From Curvibacter soli (lineage in GTDB: Bacteria; Pseudomonadota; Gammaproteobacteria; Burkholderiales; Burkholderiaceae_C), in NCBI RefSeq assembly GCF_029211125.1, contig NZ_JARGEN010000052.1, positions 1-47,268 on the forward strand: a stretch of 47,268 nucleotides of DNA, written 5' to 3'. Each line of letters opens with the position of its first letter. Within the stretch, counting starts at the first letter, position 1. This document shows, one piece after another, positions 33,943 through 41,522 of this stretch. Under the pieces are notes generated by a model. The model did no database searches. It saw only the letters and a program-made list of their open reading frames with translations, and had not been told where the DNA came from. The position numbers and the translations under genes were made by a program.

Positions 33943-35322
33943 ATGAGCCTGGACATGGGCCGCGTTGCGGCGGCGGCGCTTCTGGTTGCGGCCTATGCCG
34001 CGCTGTGCGCGGGCATCTGGCTGCGCGAGCGCCGCCGTGCCGCGCAGGCGCGCACCGAGGCCGCGGCGCTGGCCGAAGCGCGCACGGGTGCGGTGCCGCT
34101 GCTGGTCGGCTATGCCAGCCAGACCGGCCATGCCGAGGAGATCGCGCACGAAACCGCGCGGCTGCTGCACGCGGCGGGCGAGCCGGTGCGGCTGGCCGCG
34201 CTAGACGACATCGACGCCGCGCTGCTCGCGCTGACCCAGCGCGCGCTGTTCATCGCCAGCACCTACGGCGAGGGCGACGCGCCCGACAACGCCGCGGCGT
34301 TCTGGTGTCGCTGCCAGGCCGGCGCTGCCCTGCTGCCGCACCTGCGCTACGGCCTGCTCGCGCTGGGCGACCGGCAGTACGCGCATTTCTGCGGCTTCGG
34401 TCGCGCGCTCGACGCCTGGCTGCACGGGGCGGGCGCCACGCCGCTGTTTGCGCGCATCGACATGGACAATGCCAACGCCGGCGCGCTGCAGGCCTGGCGG
34501 CACCAGTTGAGCCAGTTCGCCAGCCTCACGGAACTGCCGGACTGGCAGGCGCCCACCTTCGCCGCCTGGACACTGGTGGCGCGCCGGCAGCTCAACCCCG
34601 GCAGCGTGGGCGCGCCGGTGGTGCACCTCGAACTCGAGCCCCCGGCGCCCACGGTATGGGAGCCGGGCGATCTGGCGGAAATCCGCGTCCCCGCGGACCC
34701 GGAACACCCGCGCGAATACTCCATCGCCTCCATCGCCCGCGACGGGCGTGTGCACCTGCTGGTGCGCGCGACCACGCGGTCCGACGGCACGCCGGGGCTG
34801 GCCTCGGGCTGGCTGGCGAATACGCAGGACAAGGGGCTCGAAATCGGCGGTGCGGTGCAGATGCGCCTGCGCGCGCACCCCGCCTTCCGGCTGGAAGGCA
34901 ACGCCGCGGCCCCCATCGTCTTCATCGGCAACGGCACGGGGCTGGCGGGCCTGCGCAGCCACCTGCGCGCGCGCGCCGCGGCGGGCACGGGGCCGAACTG
35001 GCTCGTCTTCGGCGAGCGCAACGCGGCGCACGATTTCCTGTACGGCGACGAGCTGCGCGGCTGGCTGGCGAGCGGCGTGCTGGAGCGTCTGGACGTGGCG
35101 TTCTCGCGCGACCAGCCGCAGCGCATCCACGTGCAGGACCGGCTGGCCGAGGCCGCCGACGCGCTGCGCGACTGGGTGGAGCGGCGCGGTGCGGCGCTCT
35201 ATGTCTGCGGCAGCTTGCAGGGCATGGCCCAGGGGGTGGATGCCGCGCTGCGCGCGGCGCTCGGCGATGCGCAGGTGACCGCGCTCGCGCGCAGCGGGCG
35301 CTACCGGCGCGACGTGTACTGA
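33943..35322 (+). CDS. Membrane-anchored flavodoxin/FAD-NAD(P)H reductase (CysJ-like)
   Basis: The 459-residue protein has an N-terminal membrane helix (VAAAALLVAAYAALCAGIWL). A flavodoxin-like FMN domain follows (VGYASQTGHAEEIAHETARL, ASTYGEGDAPDN, LGDRQYAHFCGFGRALD), then an FAD/NAD(P)-binding reductase module (REYSIASI, GNGTGLAGLRSHLRARA, YVCGSLQGMAQGVDAAL, terminal YRRDVY). It would pass electrons from NAD(P)H through FAD and FMN at the inner membrane, perhaps to the PepSY protein. This resembles PiuB/FoxB-type proteins in which both parts are fused. ATG 33943 directly follows elements B2/A2 and uses the last base of the target duplication. The original coupling to apbE is broken. Confidence 0.88.
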   Translation: MSLDMGRVAAAALLVAAYAALCAGIWLRERRRAAQARTEAAALAEARTGAVPLLVGYASQTGHAEEIAHETARLLHAAGEPVRLAALDDIDAALLALTQRALFIASTYGEGDAPDNAAAFWCRCQAGAALLPHLRYGLLALGDRQYAHFCGFGRALDAWLHGAGATPLFARIDMDNANAGALQAWRHQLSQFASLTELPDWQAPTFAAWTLVARRQLNPGSVGAPVVHLELEPPAPTVWEPGDLAEIRVPADPEHPREYSIASIARDGRVHLLVRATTRSDGTPGLASGWLANTQDKGLEIGGAVQMRLRAHPAFRLEGNAAAPIVFIGNGTGLAGLRSHLRARAAAGTGPNWLVFGERNAAHDFLYGDELRGWLASGVLERLDVAFSRDQPQRIHVQDRLAEAADALRDWVERRGAALYVCGSLQGMAQGVDAALRAALGDAQVTALARSGRYRRDVY

Positions 35323-35328
35323 GATTGC

Positions 35329-35386
35329 TCCTGAATTGATAGCTGTCGCCGCAGTATTTACCTGCGCTGGAGGCACTTTTTGCTAC
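35329..35386 (-). repeat. Dispersed intergenic repeat, copy R5
   Basis: On the minus strand it reads GTGCCTCCAGCGCAGG, then CTGCGGCGACAGCTATC. It fills the 67-bp gap between the convergent reductase and ptsI genes, probably serving as their common 3'-end structure. Confidence 0.65.
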
Positions 35387-35389
35387 CAA

Positions 35390-37144
35390 TCATTGTGCCA
35401 TCAGCGCGGCGGGGTCTTCGGCCTGCAGCACGGCCTGCGCCCAGGTGGCGAGGCGCTGGGTGTCGGCGCGCAGCACTTCCTGCTTGACCGCCAGGATCTG
35501 CGAGGGGTGCATCGAGAAGCTGCGCAGCCCCAGGCCCAGCAGCAGGCGCGTCATGGCCGTGTCGCCGGCCATTTCGCCGCAGACGCTGACCGGCTTGCCC
35601 TGCGCGTTGCAGGCTGCGATGGTGTCGGCCACCAGCCGCAGCACCGCCGGGTGCAGCGGGTCGTAGAGGTGGGCCACCGATTCGTCGGCGCGGTCGATGG
35701 CCAGCGTGTATTGGATCAGGTCGTTGGTGCCGATGGAGAGGAAGTCGAAGTAGCGCAGGAACATGCCCACGGCCAGCGCCGCCGCGGGGATCTCGATCAT
35801 CGCGCCCACCTGCACCGGGCCGTGGGCCACGCCGCGCGCGTCCAGCTCGCCGCGGGCCTGGTCGATCAGCGCGAGCGTCTGGCGAATCTCGCCGCCGTGG
35901 GCCAGCATGGGCACCAGCAGGTGCACCGGCCCGTGTGCTGCGGCGCGCAGGATGGCGCGCAGTTGGGTGCGGAACATGGCCGGGTCGGCCAGGCTCCAGC
36001 GAATGGCGCGCAGGCCGAGCGCGGGGTTGAGGTGCGCGTCGTCGCGCAGGCTGCGGTCCAGCGGCTTGTCGGCACCCACGTCCACGGTGCGGATGGTCAC
36101 GGGCAGGCCCTGCATGCCGGCGACGGCGCGGCAGTAGGCATCGTACTGCTCGTCCTCGTCGGGCAGCCGGCCCTGGCGGCCCATGAACAGGAATTCGCTG
36201 CGGAACAGGCCCACGCCGGCGGCGCCGGCCTTGAGGGCGGCGGGCGCGTCGTCGGGGCCCTCGATGTTGGCGAGCAGCTCGATCTTCTGGCCGTCGAGCG
36301 TGACGGCGGGCGTGTGGCGCAGGCGCGCCAGGCGTTCGCGCTCCAGCGCACCCTGGCGCTGCTTGAAGCCGTACTCGGCCAAGATGATGGGCGACGGGTC
36401 GACGATGACCACGCCCGCGTCGCCGTCGATGATGACCCAGTCGTCCTGCTGCACGAGATGGCTGGCGCTGCGCGCGCCGACGACGGCGGGGATGTCCATG
36501 CTGCGCGCCACGATGGCGGTGTGCGAGGTCTTGCCGCCCACGTCGGTGACGAAGCCGGCGAACACGCTCTTCTTGAACTGCAGCATGTCGGCGGGCGAGA
36601 GGTCGTGCGCGATCAGCACCACGGGCACGTCCACTGTGTCGCCGAGCAACAAATCCTGCTGGGTGCGGCGGCGCGGCGCGGTGGGCGGCGCCACCGGGCT
36701 GGCCACGCCGCGCATGTGGCGCAGGATGCGCTCGACCACCTGCTCCAGGTCGGCCTTGCGCTCGCGCAGGTAGGGGTCTTCCATCTCGTCGAACTGCCGC
36801 GAGATGACTTCGAGCTGCGCGGTGAGCGCCCACTCGCCGTTGTAGAGGCGGTCGGCGATCCAGTGCTTGACGCCGCTGACCAGTGTCTCGTCTTGCAGCA
36901 GCATGAGGTGCACGTCGAGCAGCGCGTCGAGTTCGGGCGGGGCGTCGCGCGGCATGTCGGCCCGCAGGCGGCGCACTTCCTCGATCACGGCGTTGCGGCT
37001 GGCGCGCACGCGGGCGATCTCTTCGCCGACCTGGCCGGCCTCGATGAAGTAGTGCGCGACATCCAGGCGGCTGGACGCCACCAGCACCGCCCGCCCGATG
37101 GCGATGCCGCGGGCGACGGCCAGGCCGTGCAAGGCAAAGGTCAT
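35390..37144 (-). CDS. ptsI: PTS enzyme I (phosphoenolpyruvate-protein phosphotransferase)
   Basis: The 584-residue enzyme transfers phosphate from PEP to HPr. The phospho-histidine is His208 in GGKTSHTAIVARSMDIPAVV. The PEP-binding half contains GVGLFRSEFLFM, IRTVDVGADKPLD, IGTNDLIQYTLAIDRADESV and the catalytic Cys in VSVCGEMAGD. Length is normal. ATG 37144 (MTFALHGLAVARG) fits the family N-terminus. It follows ptsH by 70 bp. No sugar-specific EIIB or EIIC gene lies nearby, so this EI probably serves a regulatory phosphorelay. Confidence 0.96.
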   Translation of the reverse strand: MTFALHGLAVARGIAIGRAVLVASSRLDVAHYFIEAGQVGEEIARVRASRNAVIEEVRRLRADMPRDAPPELDALLDVHLMLLQDETLVSGVKHWIADRLYNGEWALTAQLEVISRQFDEMEDPYLRERKADLEQVVERILRHMRGVASPVAPPTAPRRRTQQDLLLGDTVDVPVVLIAHDLSPADMLQFKKSVFAGFVTDVGGKTSHTAIVARSMDIPAVVGARSASHLVQQDDWVIIDGDAGVVIVDPSPIILAEYGFKQRQGALERERLARLRHTPAVTLDGQKIELLANIEGPDDAPAALKAGAAGVGLFRSEFLFMGRQGRLPDEDEQYDAYCRAVAGMQGLPVTIRTVDVGADKPLDRSLRDDAHLNPALGLRAIRWSLADPAMFRTQLRAILRAAAHGPVHLLVPMLAHGGEIRQTLALIDQARGELDARGVAHGPVQVGAMIEIPAAALAVGMFLRYFDFLSIGTNDLIQYTLAIDRADESVAHLYDPLHPAVLRLVADTIAACNAQGKPVSVCGEMAGDTAMTRLLLGLGLRSFSMHPSQILAVKQEVLRADTQRLATWAQAVLQAEDPAALMAQ

Positions 37145-37214
37145 GCAGCCCCCACGCCTGGCTCGCCGTACCACGAGGGAGCGGCGCCTTCGGGCGGCCG
37201 GGCGGGGGCGCGGG

Positions 37215-37484
37215 TCACTCGCCCTCTCCGAACTTGTCGTTGATGAGCGCGCGCAGCGCGTCCATGGCCTCCTGCTCGCGCTCGCCGCTGGTTTCCAGCT
37301 CGACCTCGGTACCGATGCCCGCAGCCAGCATCATCACGCCCATGATGCTCTTGGCGTTGACGCGGCGTTCGCCGCGCGACATCCAGACCTCGCAGGGGAA
37401 ACTGCCCGCGAGCTTGGTGAGCTTGGCCGATGCGCGCGCGTGCAGGCCGAGTTTATTGCTGATGCTGATAGTGGTCTTGATCAT
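37215..37484 (-). CDS. ptsH: PTS phosphocarrier HPr
   Basis: The 89-residue HPr has the active-site His15 in KLGLHARAS and a conserved Ser46 in NAKSIMGVMMLAAG. His15 accepts phosphate from EI. Ser46 is the HprK site, and beta-proteobacteria carry HprK elsewhere, so both types of phosphorylation are plausible. The start at 37484 overlaps the 3' end of the EIIA gene by 32 bases, indicating tight translational coupling. The acidic tail INDKFGEGE is slightly longer than in enteric HPr. Confidence 0.96.
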   Translation of the reverse strand: MIKTTISISNKLGLHARASAKLTKLAGSFPCEVWMSRGERRVNAKSIMGVMMLAAGIGTEVELETSGEREQEAMDALRALINDKFGEGE

Positions 37485-37899
37485 GTTTGCGTCGGGCTTG
37501 GTTCTGCGGCGCGGTGATCGCCACCTGCATCACCCCCTGTGTGCCGCCGACCACGGCGCGGGTGACCAGGGCGTCGAGCGACTCGTTGAGGTAGGTGACG
37601 GTGCGCAGCAGCATGGGCAGGTTGACGCCGGTGATCAGGCGCGACTGCACGCCGTCCACGAGCCGCTGGGCCACGTTGCAGGGCGTGGCGCCGAACAGGT
37701 CGGTCAGCACCAGTGTCTGCCGGCCGCCGAGCTGCTCCATGGCGATGCGCGCGGCGGCCAGGGTCTCGTCGGGCGTCACGTTGGGCTGCACGTCCACCGC
37801 GCCGATGCGCGCGCCCGCGTCGGGGAACACATGCAGGGCGCACTGGCGCAGTGCGTGCGCCAGTGGCGCGTGGGCGATGATGAGGATGGCGTTGCTCAT
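37453..37899 (-). CDS. Mannose-family PTS EIIA protein
   Basis: The 148-residue EIIA-Man/fructose-like protein has the phospho-histidine His10 in ILIIAHAPLAHALRQ and the family motifs VLTDLFGATPCNVAQRLVDG and LITGVNLPMLLRTV. It receives phosphate from HPr. With no EIIB/EIIC gene nearby, it most likely has a regulatory output, as in other beta-proteobacterial incomplete PTS systems. The C-terminal tail (QNQARRKHDQDHYQHQQ) is polar and overlaps ptsH. Its ATG overlaps the stop of the upstream lipoprotein gene (ATGA). Confidence 0.92.
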   Translation of the reverse strand: MSNAILIIAHAPLAHALRQCALHVFPDAGARIGAVDVQPNVTPDETLAAARIAMEQLGGRQTLVLTDLFGATPCNVAQRLVDGVQSRLITGVNLPMLLRTVTYLNESLDALVTRAVVGGTQGVMQVAITAPQNQARRKHDQDHYQHQQ

Positions 37900-38459
37900 G
37901 GGGCAGGGGTCTGCGGCGCATTATGGCGCTCCAGGTCCAAACGCAGGCCGGAGAAGAACGCATCCGCCGCCTCGGGCCGCGGCGCGTCGGCGAGCACTAC
38001 CGCCTGATACACATGCACCGCGCCGTGGACCGTGGCGGCAAACCAGGCTGCATGCAGGGTGGTGGCGGCGCCTTGCGGGCGATGTCCGGACGCCGTGATG
38101 CGCACCGAACCCGGCAGCGCCAAGGCGCCGAGTGGGGCAAAAGACACACTCGCATCGGGCGCCTGCGCGCCCAGGCGGGCCAGCGCGGCCGCGCGCCAGC
38201 GTTCGAGCACCAGCGCGACCTGGGCGGCGTCGCTCAAAGCCGTGTAGGCCACCGCGTAGGTGGCGCCGCCGGCATCGCAGCCCGCCATGTGCACGGAAAC
38301 CGGCGCGGCGCCGGCCTGCATGTCGCGCACGGCCTGATCGGGCTTGCAAGGCAGCGCGGCCGTGAGCGCGCCATCGTCTAGGCGCACGTCGCGCCAGTTG
38401 AGGGTAGGATTGCACGCAGCCAGCAACACAATGGCGGCGGCGCGGGGCAGGAAGCGCAT
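37896..38459 (-). CDS. Putative lipoprotein of unknown function
   Basis: The 187-residue protein starts MRFLPRAAAIVLLAACNPTL, a lipoprotein signal with the Cys at residue 16. The mature part (LNWRDVRLDDGALTAALPCK, VALVLERWRAAALARLGAQA, FFSGLRLDLERHN) has no recognised domain. Two more cysteines (LPCKP, MAGCDAGG) may form a disulfide. It is the first gene of the PTS cluster and overlaps the EIIA start, so it is probably co-expressed, though a functional link is not obvious. Start 38459 is preferred to the longer frame because only this gives a signal peptide. Confidence 0.7.
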   Translation of the reverse strand: MRFLPRAAAIVLLAACNPTLNWRDVRLDDGALTAALPCKPDQAVRDMQAGAAPVSVHMAGCDAGGATYAVAYTALSDAAQVALVLERWRAAALARLGAQAPDASVSFAPLGALALPGSVRITASGHRPQGAATTLHAAWFAATVHGAVHVYQAVVLADAPRPEAADAFFSGLRLDLERHNAPQTPAP

Positions 38460-38609
38460 GGCGCGATTATCGGTGCCGTGGAGTTGCAGTACACCGCCAG
38501 CGCCTCCATGGCTGGCAACAACCCGGCGCTGCATGGAAACCGGTGCGCTCCGATCACCTTGACCTTGCCACTACACTGTTTCAAACCGTATCACCCTGCC
38601 CTCGCCGAG

Positions 38610-39749
38610 ATGCACACGACCATGGCCCCCGACCAGACGGTTCATGCAACACTCCCCACCGCTGGCGAAGCGGGTGCCGAGAGCGCGGCGGCGCTCGGGG
38701 ACGCCTATGCGCTGGCCGACGCCATCGGCGTGCAGTTGTCGCAGCCCTTGGGCGAGATGGAAGCCATCGTGCAGGAGCTGCTGCACACGGGCAAGATTTC
38801 CCGCCAGCAGGTGCTGACGCTGCTGGCCAGCATCACCGCTGCGCGCCGCGTGGCGATGCAAAGCCAGCAGCTCACGCGCCTGTCCCAGGGGCGGCTGCGG
38901 CAGTCCCACGAGCGCGTGGGCCTCGACGACATCCTGCGCCAAGCGCTGGCCGAGCGCAGCGCCGTTTTCCAGCGTGCGGGCGTGGAGGTGTCACAGCGCA
39001 TCCGTCCGGTGGAAGTGCTGGTGGACCCGAGCCTGCTGGCCAGCCTGCTGGAGGCGCTGCTGGACTGCATGTGCCCCCAGGCATGCCGGCTGCTGGTGTC
39101 GCTGGAGGTGAACTCCTGGCCCCAGCATGCGCTGCTGACGCTGAATGCACTGGGCATCGAGGATGACAGCACACTGGCGCGCACCCATCCGGCGATGCAC
39201 GGCCAGTTGAGCTGGCACCTGCTGTCCGAGCTGGCGCGGACCATGGAGGTGCCCATGGTGCACCAGACATCGCCCCACCAGGTCCGCGTGCAGTTGGAGT
39301 TCCCGCGCACCGTGGCACAGATGGAAGACATGGCCATCGGCGATGCGGACGCGGGCACGGATTCCGTGCTCCATAGCGAGCTGCATGCCTTGGCGGCGCA
39401 CCGGATCTTGCTCGTGACGTCCGACCACGCGCTTGAACAGGATGTGCGCGCAGTGTGCGAGCAGTTGCAGTTGTCGCTCGAGTGCGCGGAGTCCGCCGCC
39501 GTGGCGCTGCAGTCGGGCGATGACGCCCGGCCCGACGTGCTGCTGGTCGACACCCGTACCTCCCACGGCGGCGGTCCGGGGCATTCCTCTGCGGCGGCAG
39601 CGACGCCCGCAGTCATCGAAATCATCGACGCGACCGGCACGCTGGCCATGCCGAACTGGGACGCTGGCCACCGCCTGCGCGTCAGCCGCGCCAGCCTGCG
39701 CACGCAACTGCCGCAGTTGCTGGCGCTGGAACTGTCGCGTGCCCAGTAG
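38610..39749 (+). CDS. Degenerate histidine-kinase/receiver-like protein
   Basis: The ~379-residue protein has a helical HisKA-like hairpin (YALADAIGVQLSQPLGEMEA, RVAMQSQQLTRLSQGRLRQS) but no phospho-acceptor His in the position of the H box. An HATPase-like segment follows (VDPSLLASLLEALLDCMCPQ) in which the N-box Asn is replaced. The C-terminal ~100 residues (HRILLVTSDHALEQDVRAVC, DVLLVDTRTS) look like a receiver domain. It therefore looks like a pseudo-kinase scaffold. ATG 38610 is chosen; 38622 is possible. The stop is four bases before element A3, so its natural 3' region is gone or displaced. Function unknown. Confidence 0.6.
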   Translation: MHTTMAPDQTVHATLPTAGEAGAESAAALGDAYALADAIGVQLSQPLGEMEAIVQELLHTGKISRQQVLTLLASITAARRVAMQSQQLTRLSQGRLRQSHERVGLDDILRQALAERSAVFQRAGVEVSQRIRPVEVLVDPSLLASLLEALLDCMCPQACRLLVSLEVNSWPQHALLTLNALGIEDDSTLARTHPAMHGQLSWHLLSELARTMEVPMVHQTSPHQVRVQLEFPRTVAQMEDMAIGDADAGTDSVLHSELHALAAHRILLVTSDHALEQDVRAVCEQLQLSLECAESAAVALQSGDDARPDVLLVDTRTSHGGGPGHSSAAAATPAVIEIIDATGTLAMPNWDAGHRLRVSRASLRTQLPQLLALELSRAQ

Positions 39750-39753
39750 GGCT

Positions 39754-40094
39754 AGTGCAGTGTTCAACGCTAAGCAGCATAAAACCGCGCCTTTTGACGC
39801 ATGGCGGCGTTGCAAATCCTCGCGATAGCTACGGCTATCGCTGTGGTTTGCGCCTTGCCCTGCGCCAAAACGCATCGCTTTTATCCTATTTCCGGCAGTT
39901 GAATCCCCAAAATTCGAGCAAGTGCCTGTCACGCATTGAGTTTCCATGCTTTCCAGACTCACCCATTTGGAACTGCTCTGCAGTCACGCGAAGTCTTTGG
40001 AAACCCGCATGGATATTGGGTTTTTTCAGTTTTTCGGTTGGTTCAACTGCCGGATTTAGGTTTATTGGTGCCGCCAAGCATCGAACACTGCACT
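39754..40094 (+). mobile_element. Miniature element A, copy A3, interrupted by element C
   Basis: A3 begins AGTGCAGTGTTCAACGCTAA and ends GCATCGAACACTGCACT; without the inserted element C and one TTTAT it is 160 bp. The orientation is that of A1. Outer flanks are CT and AG. C interrupts it in the right arm at TTTAT. It begins four bases after the stop of the kinase-like gene. The following 40095-40202 shows nothing but the leader of the redoxin gene. Confidence 0.87.
39885..40060 (+). mobile_element. Miniature element C inside A3
   Basis: The 176-bp element has 19-bp imperfect terminal inverted repeats, CCTATTTCCGGCAGTTGAA at the left and TTCAACTGCCGGATTTAGG at the right (two mismatches). 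It is flanked by a perfect 5-bp duplication TTTAT (39880-39884 and 40061-40065) of element A sequence. It is noticeably less GC-rich than its surroundings. It has no gene. Its ends share CGGCAGTTGA with element B, suggesting related transposition machinery. The autonomous parent is not in the window. Confidence 0.85.
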
Positions 40095-40202
40095 AGGTGC
40101 CGCCCACGCAGAACTTTCCCCGCGCCCGCACACTCCATGACCTGGATAAAGCACGCTTTGTGCGCCGCCGCTACACTGCCCGCCTAGCCCAGGAATTTCC
40201 CG

Positions 40203-40709
40203 ATGAAGCTGAAGCACTTTCTGACCGGTGCGGTCGTGGCCGCGGTACTTGTGGCGGGCGGCGTATGGGCCATGCGTTCCACCACCACGGTGGCGCCCGA
40301 CTCCACGTTCGTCCTGCTCGATGGCAGCCGCACAACCACGTCCGACCTCCATGGCCGGGTAACGTTGGTGAACTTTTGGGCCACGAGTTGCACCACCTGT
40401 GTCGCGGAGATGCCGCGCATCGCATCCACCTACGACAAGTACAAGGACCGCGGGTACGACACCTTGGCCGTGGCCATGAGCTACGACCCGCCGAGCTACG
40501 TCGTCAACTATGCGCAGACGCGCAAGCTGCCGTTTCCCGTGGCGATCGACAATACAGGCGCGATCGCCAAGGCCTGGGGCGAAGTCCAGTTGACGCCGAC
40601 CAGCTATCTCGTGGACAAGCAGGGGCGCATCGTGAAGCGCTATGTAGGCGAGCCCGACTTCGCGGAACTGCACCAGTTGATCGAGCAACTGCTGTCGCAA
40701 ACCACCTGA
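40203..40709 (+). CDS. TlpA/ResA-like thioredoxin-fold protein
   Basis: The 168-residue protein has an N-terminal membrane anchor or uncleaved signal (LTGAVVAAVLVAGGVWAM) and a thioredoxin-like domain with the redox pair Cys63-x-x-Cys66 (NFWATSCTTCVAEMPRI) and the cis-Pro segment QLTPTSYLVDKQGRIVKRYV. It probably reduces disulfides on the periplasmic side, for example for cytochrome c maturation or envelope stress. The gene lies between two inverted copies of element A. Only a short A/C-rich leader precedes it (AGGAATTTCCCG, AGGA about 11 bases before ATG). Confidence 0.9.
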   Translation: MKLKHFLTGAVVAAVLVAGGVWAMRSTTTVAPDSTFVLLDGSRTTTSDLHGRVTLVNFWATSCTTCVAEMPRIASTYDKYKDRGYDTLAVAMSYDPPSYVVNYAQTRKLPFPVAIDNTGAIAKAWGEVQLTPTSYLVDKQGRIVKRYVGEPDFAELHQLIEQLLSQTT

Positions 40710-40808
40710 ACCTGTTCAGCGCCGGCACCAGGTTTGGCACTTGAGGTGCTGTTCGCCGTTGCGGCGGGCGTGAAGTGGCAGTGGCAGTGGCAGTTGCCTC
40801 GCTCGGCT

Positions 40809-40970
40809 AGTGCAGTGTTCGATGCTTGGCGGCACCAATAAAAGCGATGCGTTTTGGCGCAGGGCAAGGCGCAAACCACAGCGATAGCCGTAGCTATCGC
40901 GAGGATTTGCAACGCCGCCATGCGTCAAAAGGCGCGGTTTTATGTGCTGCTTAGCGTTGAACACTGCACT
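40809..40970 (-). mobile_element. Miniature element A, copy A4
   Basis: This complete 162-bp copy starts AGTGCAGTGTTCGATGCTTG and ends GCGTTGAACACTGCACT. Outer flanks are CT and AG. Both arms, 80 and 78 bases, pair around the four-base centre CGTA (40889-40892). It lies between the redoxin and GNAT genes in inverted orientation to A3. The preceding 40710-40808 contains only short GGCAGT repeats and nothing recognisable. Confidence 0.9.
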
Positions 40971-40996
40971 AGACTGTAGAGGACGCCGACTGCCCT

Positions 40997-41491
40997 TTGC
41001 CCGTGAATTCCACCGACATCCGCCTCATCGTTGCATCCCAGCCGGACGAAATGGGAGCTGTCCGGGAAATATTCGAGGAATACGCGCGCGGATTGCAGGT
41101 CGATCTGTGCTTCCAGGGCTTCGCCGAGGAACTGGCAGGCCTGCCGGGCGAGTATGCGGCGCCACGCGGCACGCTGCTGCTTGCCTTGGTCGGTGGCGCG
41201 ATCGCGGGCTGCTGCGCACTGCGCCCGCTGGACACAGTGGACTACCCCAACGCGTGCGAAATGAAACGGCTGTACGTACGCCGCGCTTTCCGCGGCTTCG
41301 GCATCGGCAGGCTCCTGGCGGAAGAGACGCTCGACACCGCCCGTCGCGCAGGCTATGCATGCATCCTGCTGGATACGCTCGACGACATGGAGGCTGCGCG
41401 CGCCCTGTACGAGGAACTGGGGTTTGCGGAAATCCCGCCGTACTACCACAACCCCGTCGCAGGCGCGCACTACCTGCGCGCCGAACTGTAG
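40997..41491 (+). CDS. GNAT-family N-acetyltransferase
   Basis: The ~164-residue protein has the GNAT acetyl-CoA-binding motif A (MKRLYVRRAFRGFGIGRLLA, with RGFGIGR as Q/RxxGxG/A) and motif B (LDTLDDMEAARALYEELGFA). The acceptor substrate is unknown. The start is uncertain: TTG 40997 (MPVNSTDIRLIV) or GTG 41003. The only Shine-Dalgarno-like stretch, TAGAGGA at 40977-40983, is 13 bases or more away. Element A4 ends 26 bp before the start and may have replaced the native promoter or leader. It is convergent with the peroxiredoxin gene. Confidence 0.85.
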   Translation: MPVNSTDIRLIVASQPDEMGAVREIFEEYARGLQVDLCFQGFAEELAGLPGEYAAPRGTLLLALVGGAIAGCCALRPLDTVDYPNACEMKRLYVRRAFRGFGIGRLLAEETLDTARRAGYACILLDTLDDMEAARALYEELGFAEIPPYYHNPVAGAHYLRAEL

Positions 41492-41522
41492 CCTCCTGCG
41501 CGCTGGGTTTCGGCACAGGACT

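Noticed and set aside
35336-37243. A 635-codon open frame on the plus strand
   Set aside because: Antisense shadow of ptsI.
39754-40970. A3-redoxin-A4 as a classical composite transposon
   Set aside because: Neither A copy encodes a transposase and no outer target duplication spans the whole unit, so only a bracketed arrangement is reported.
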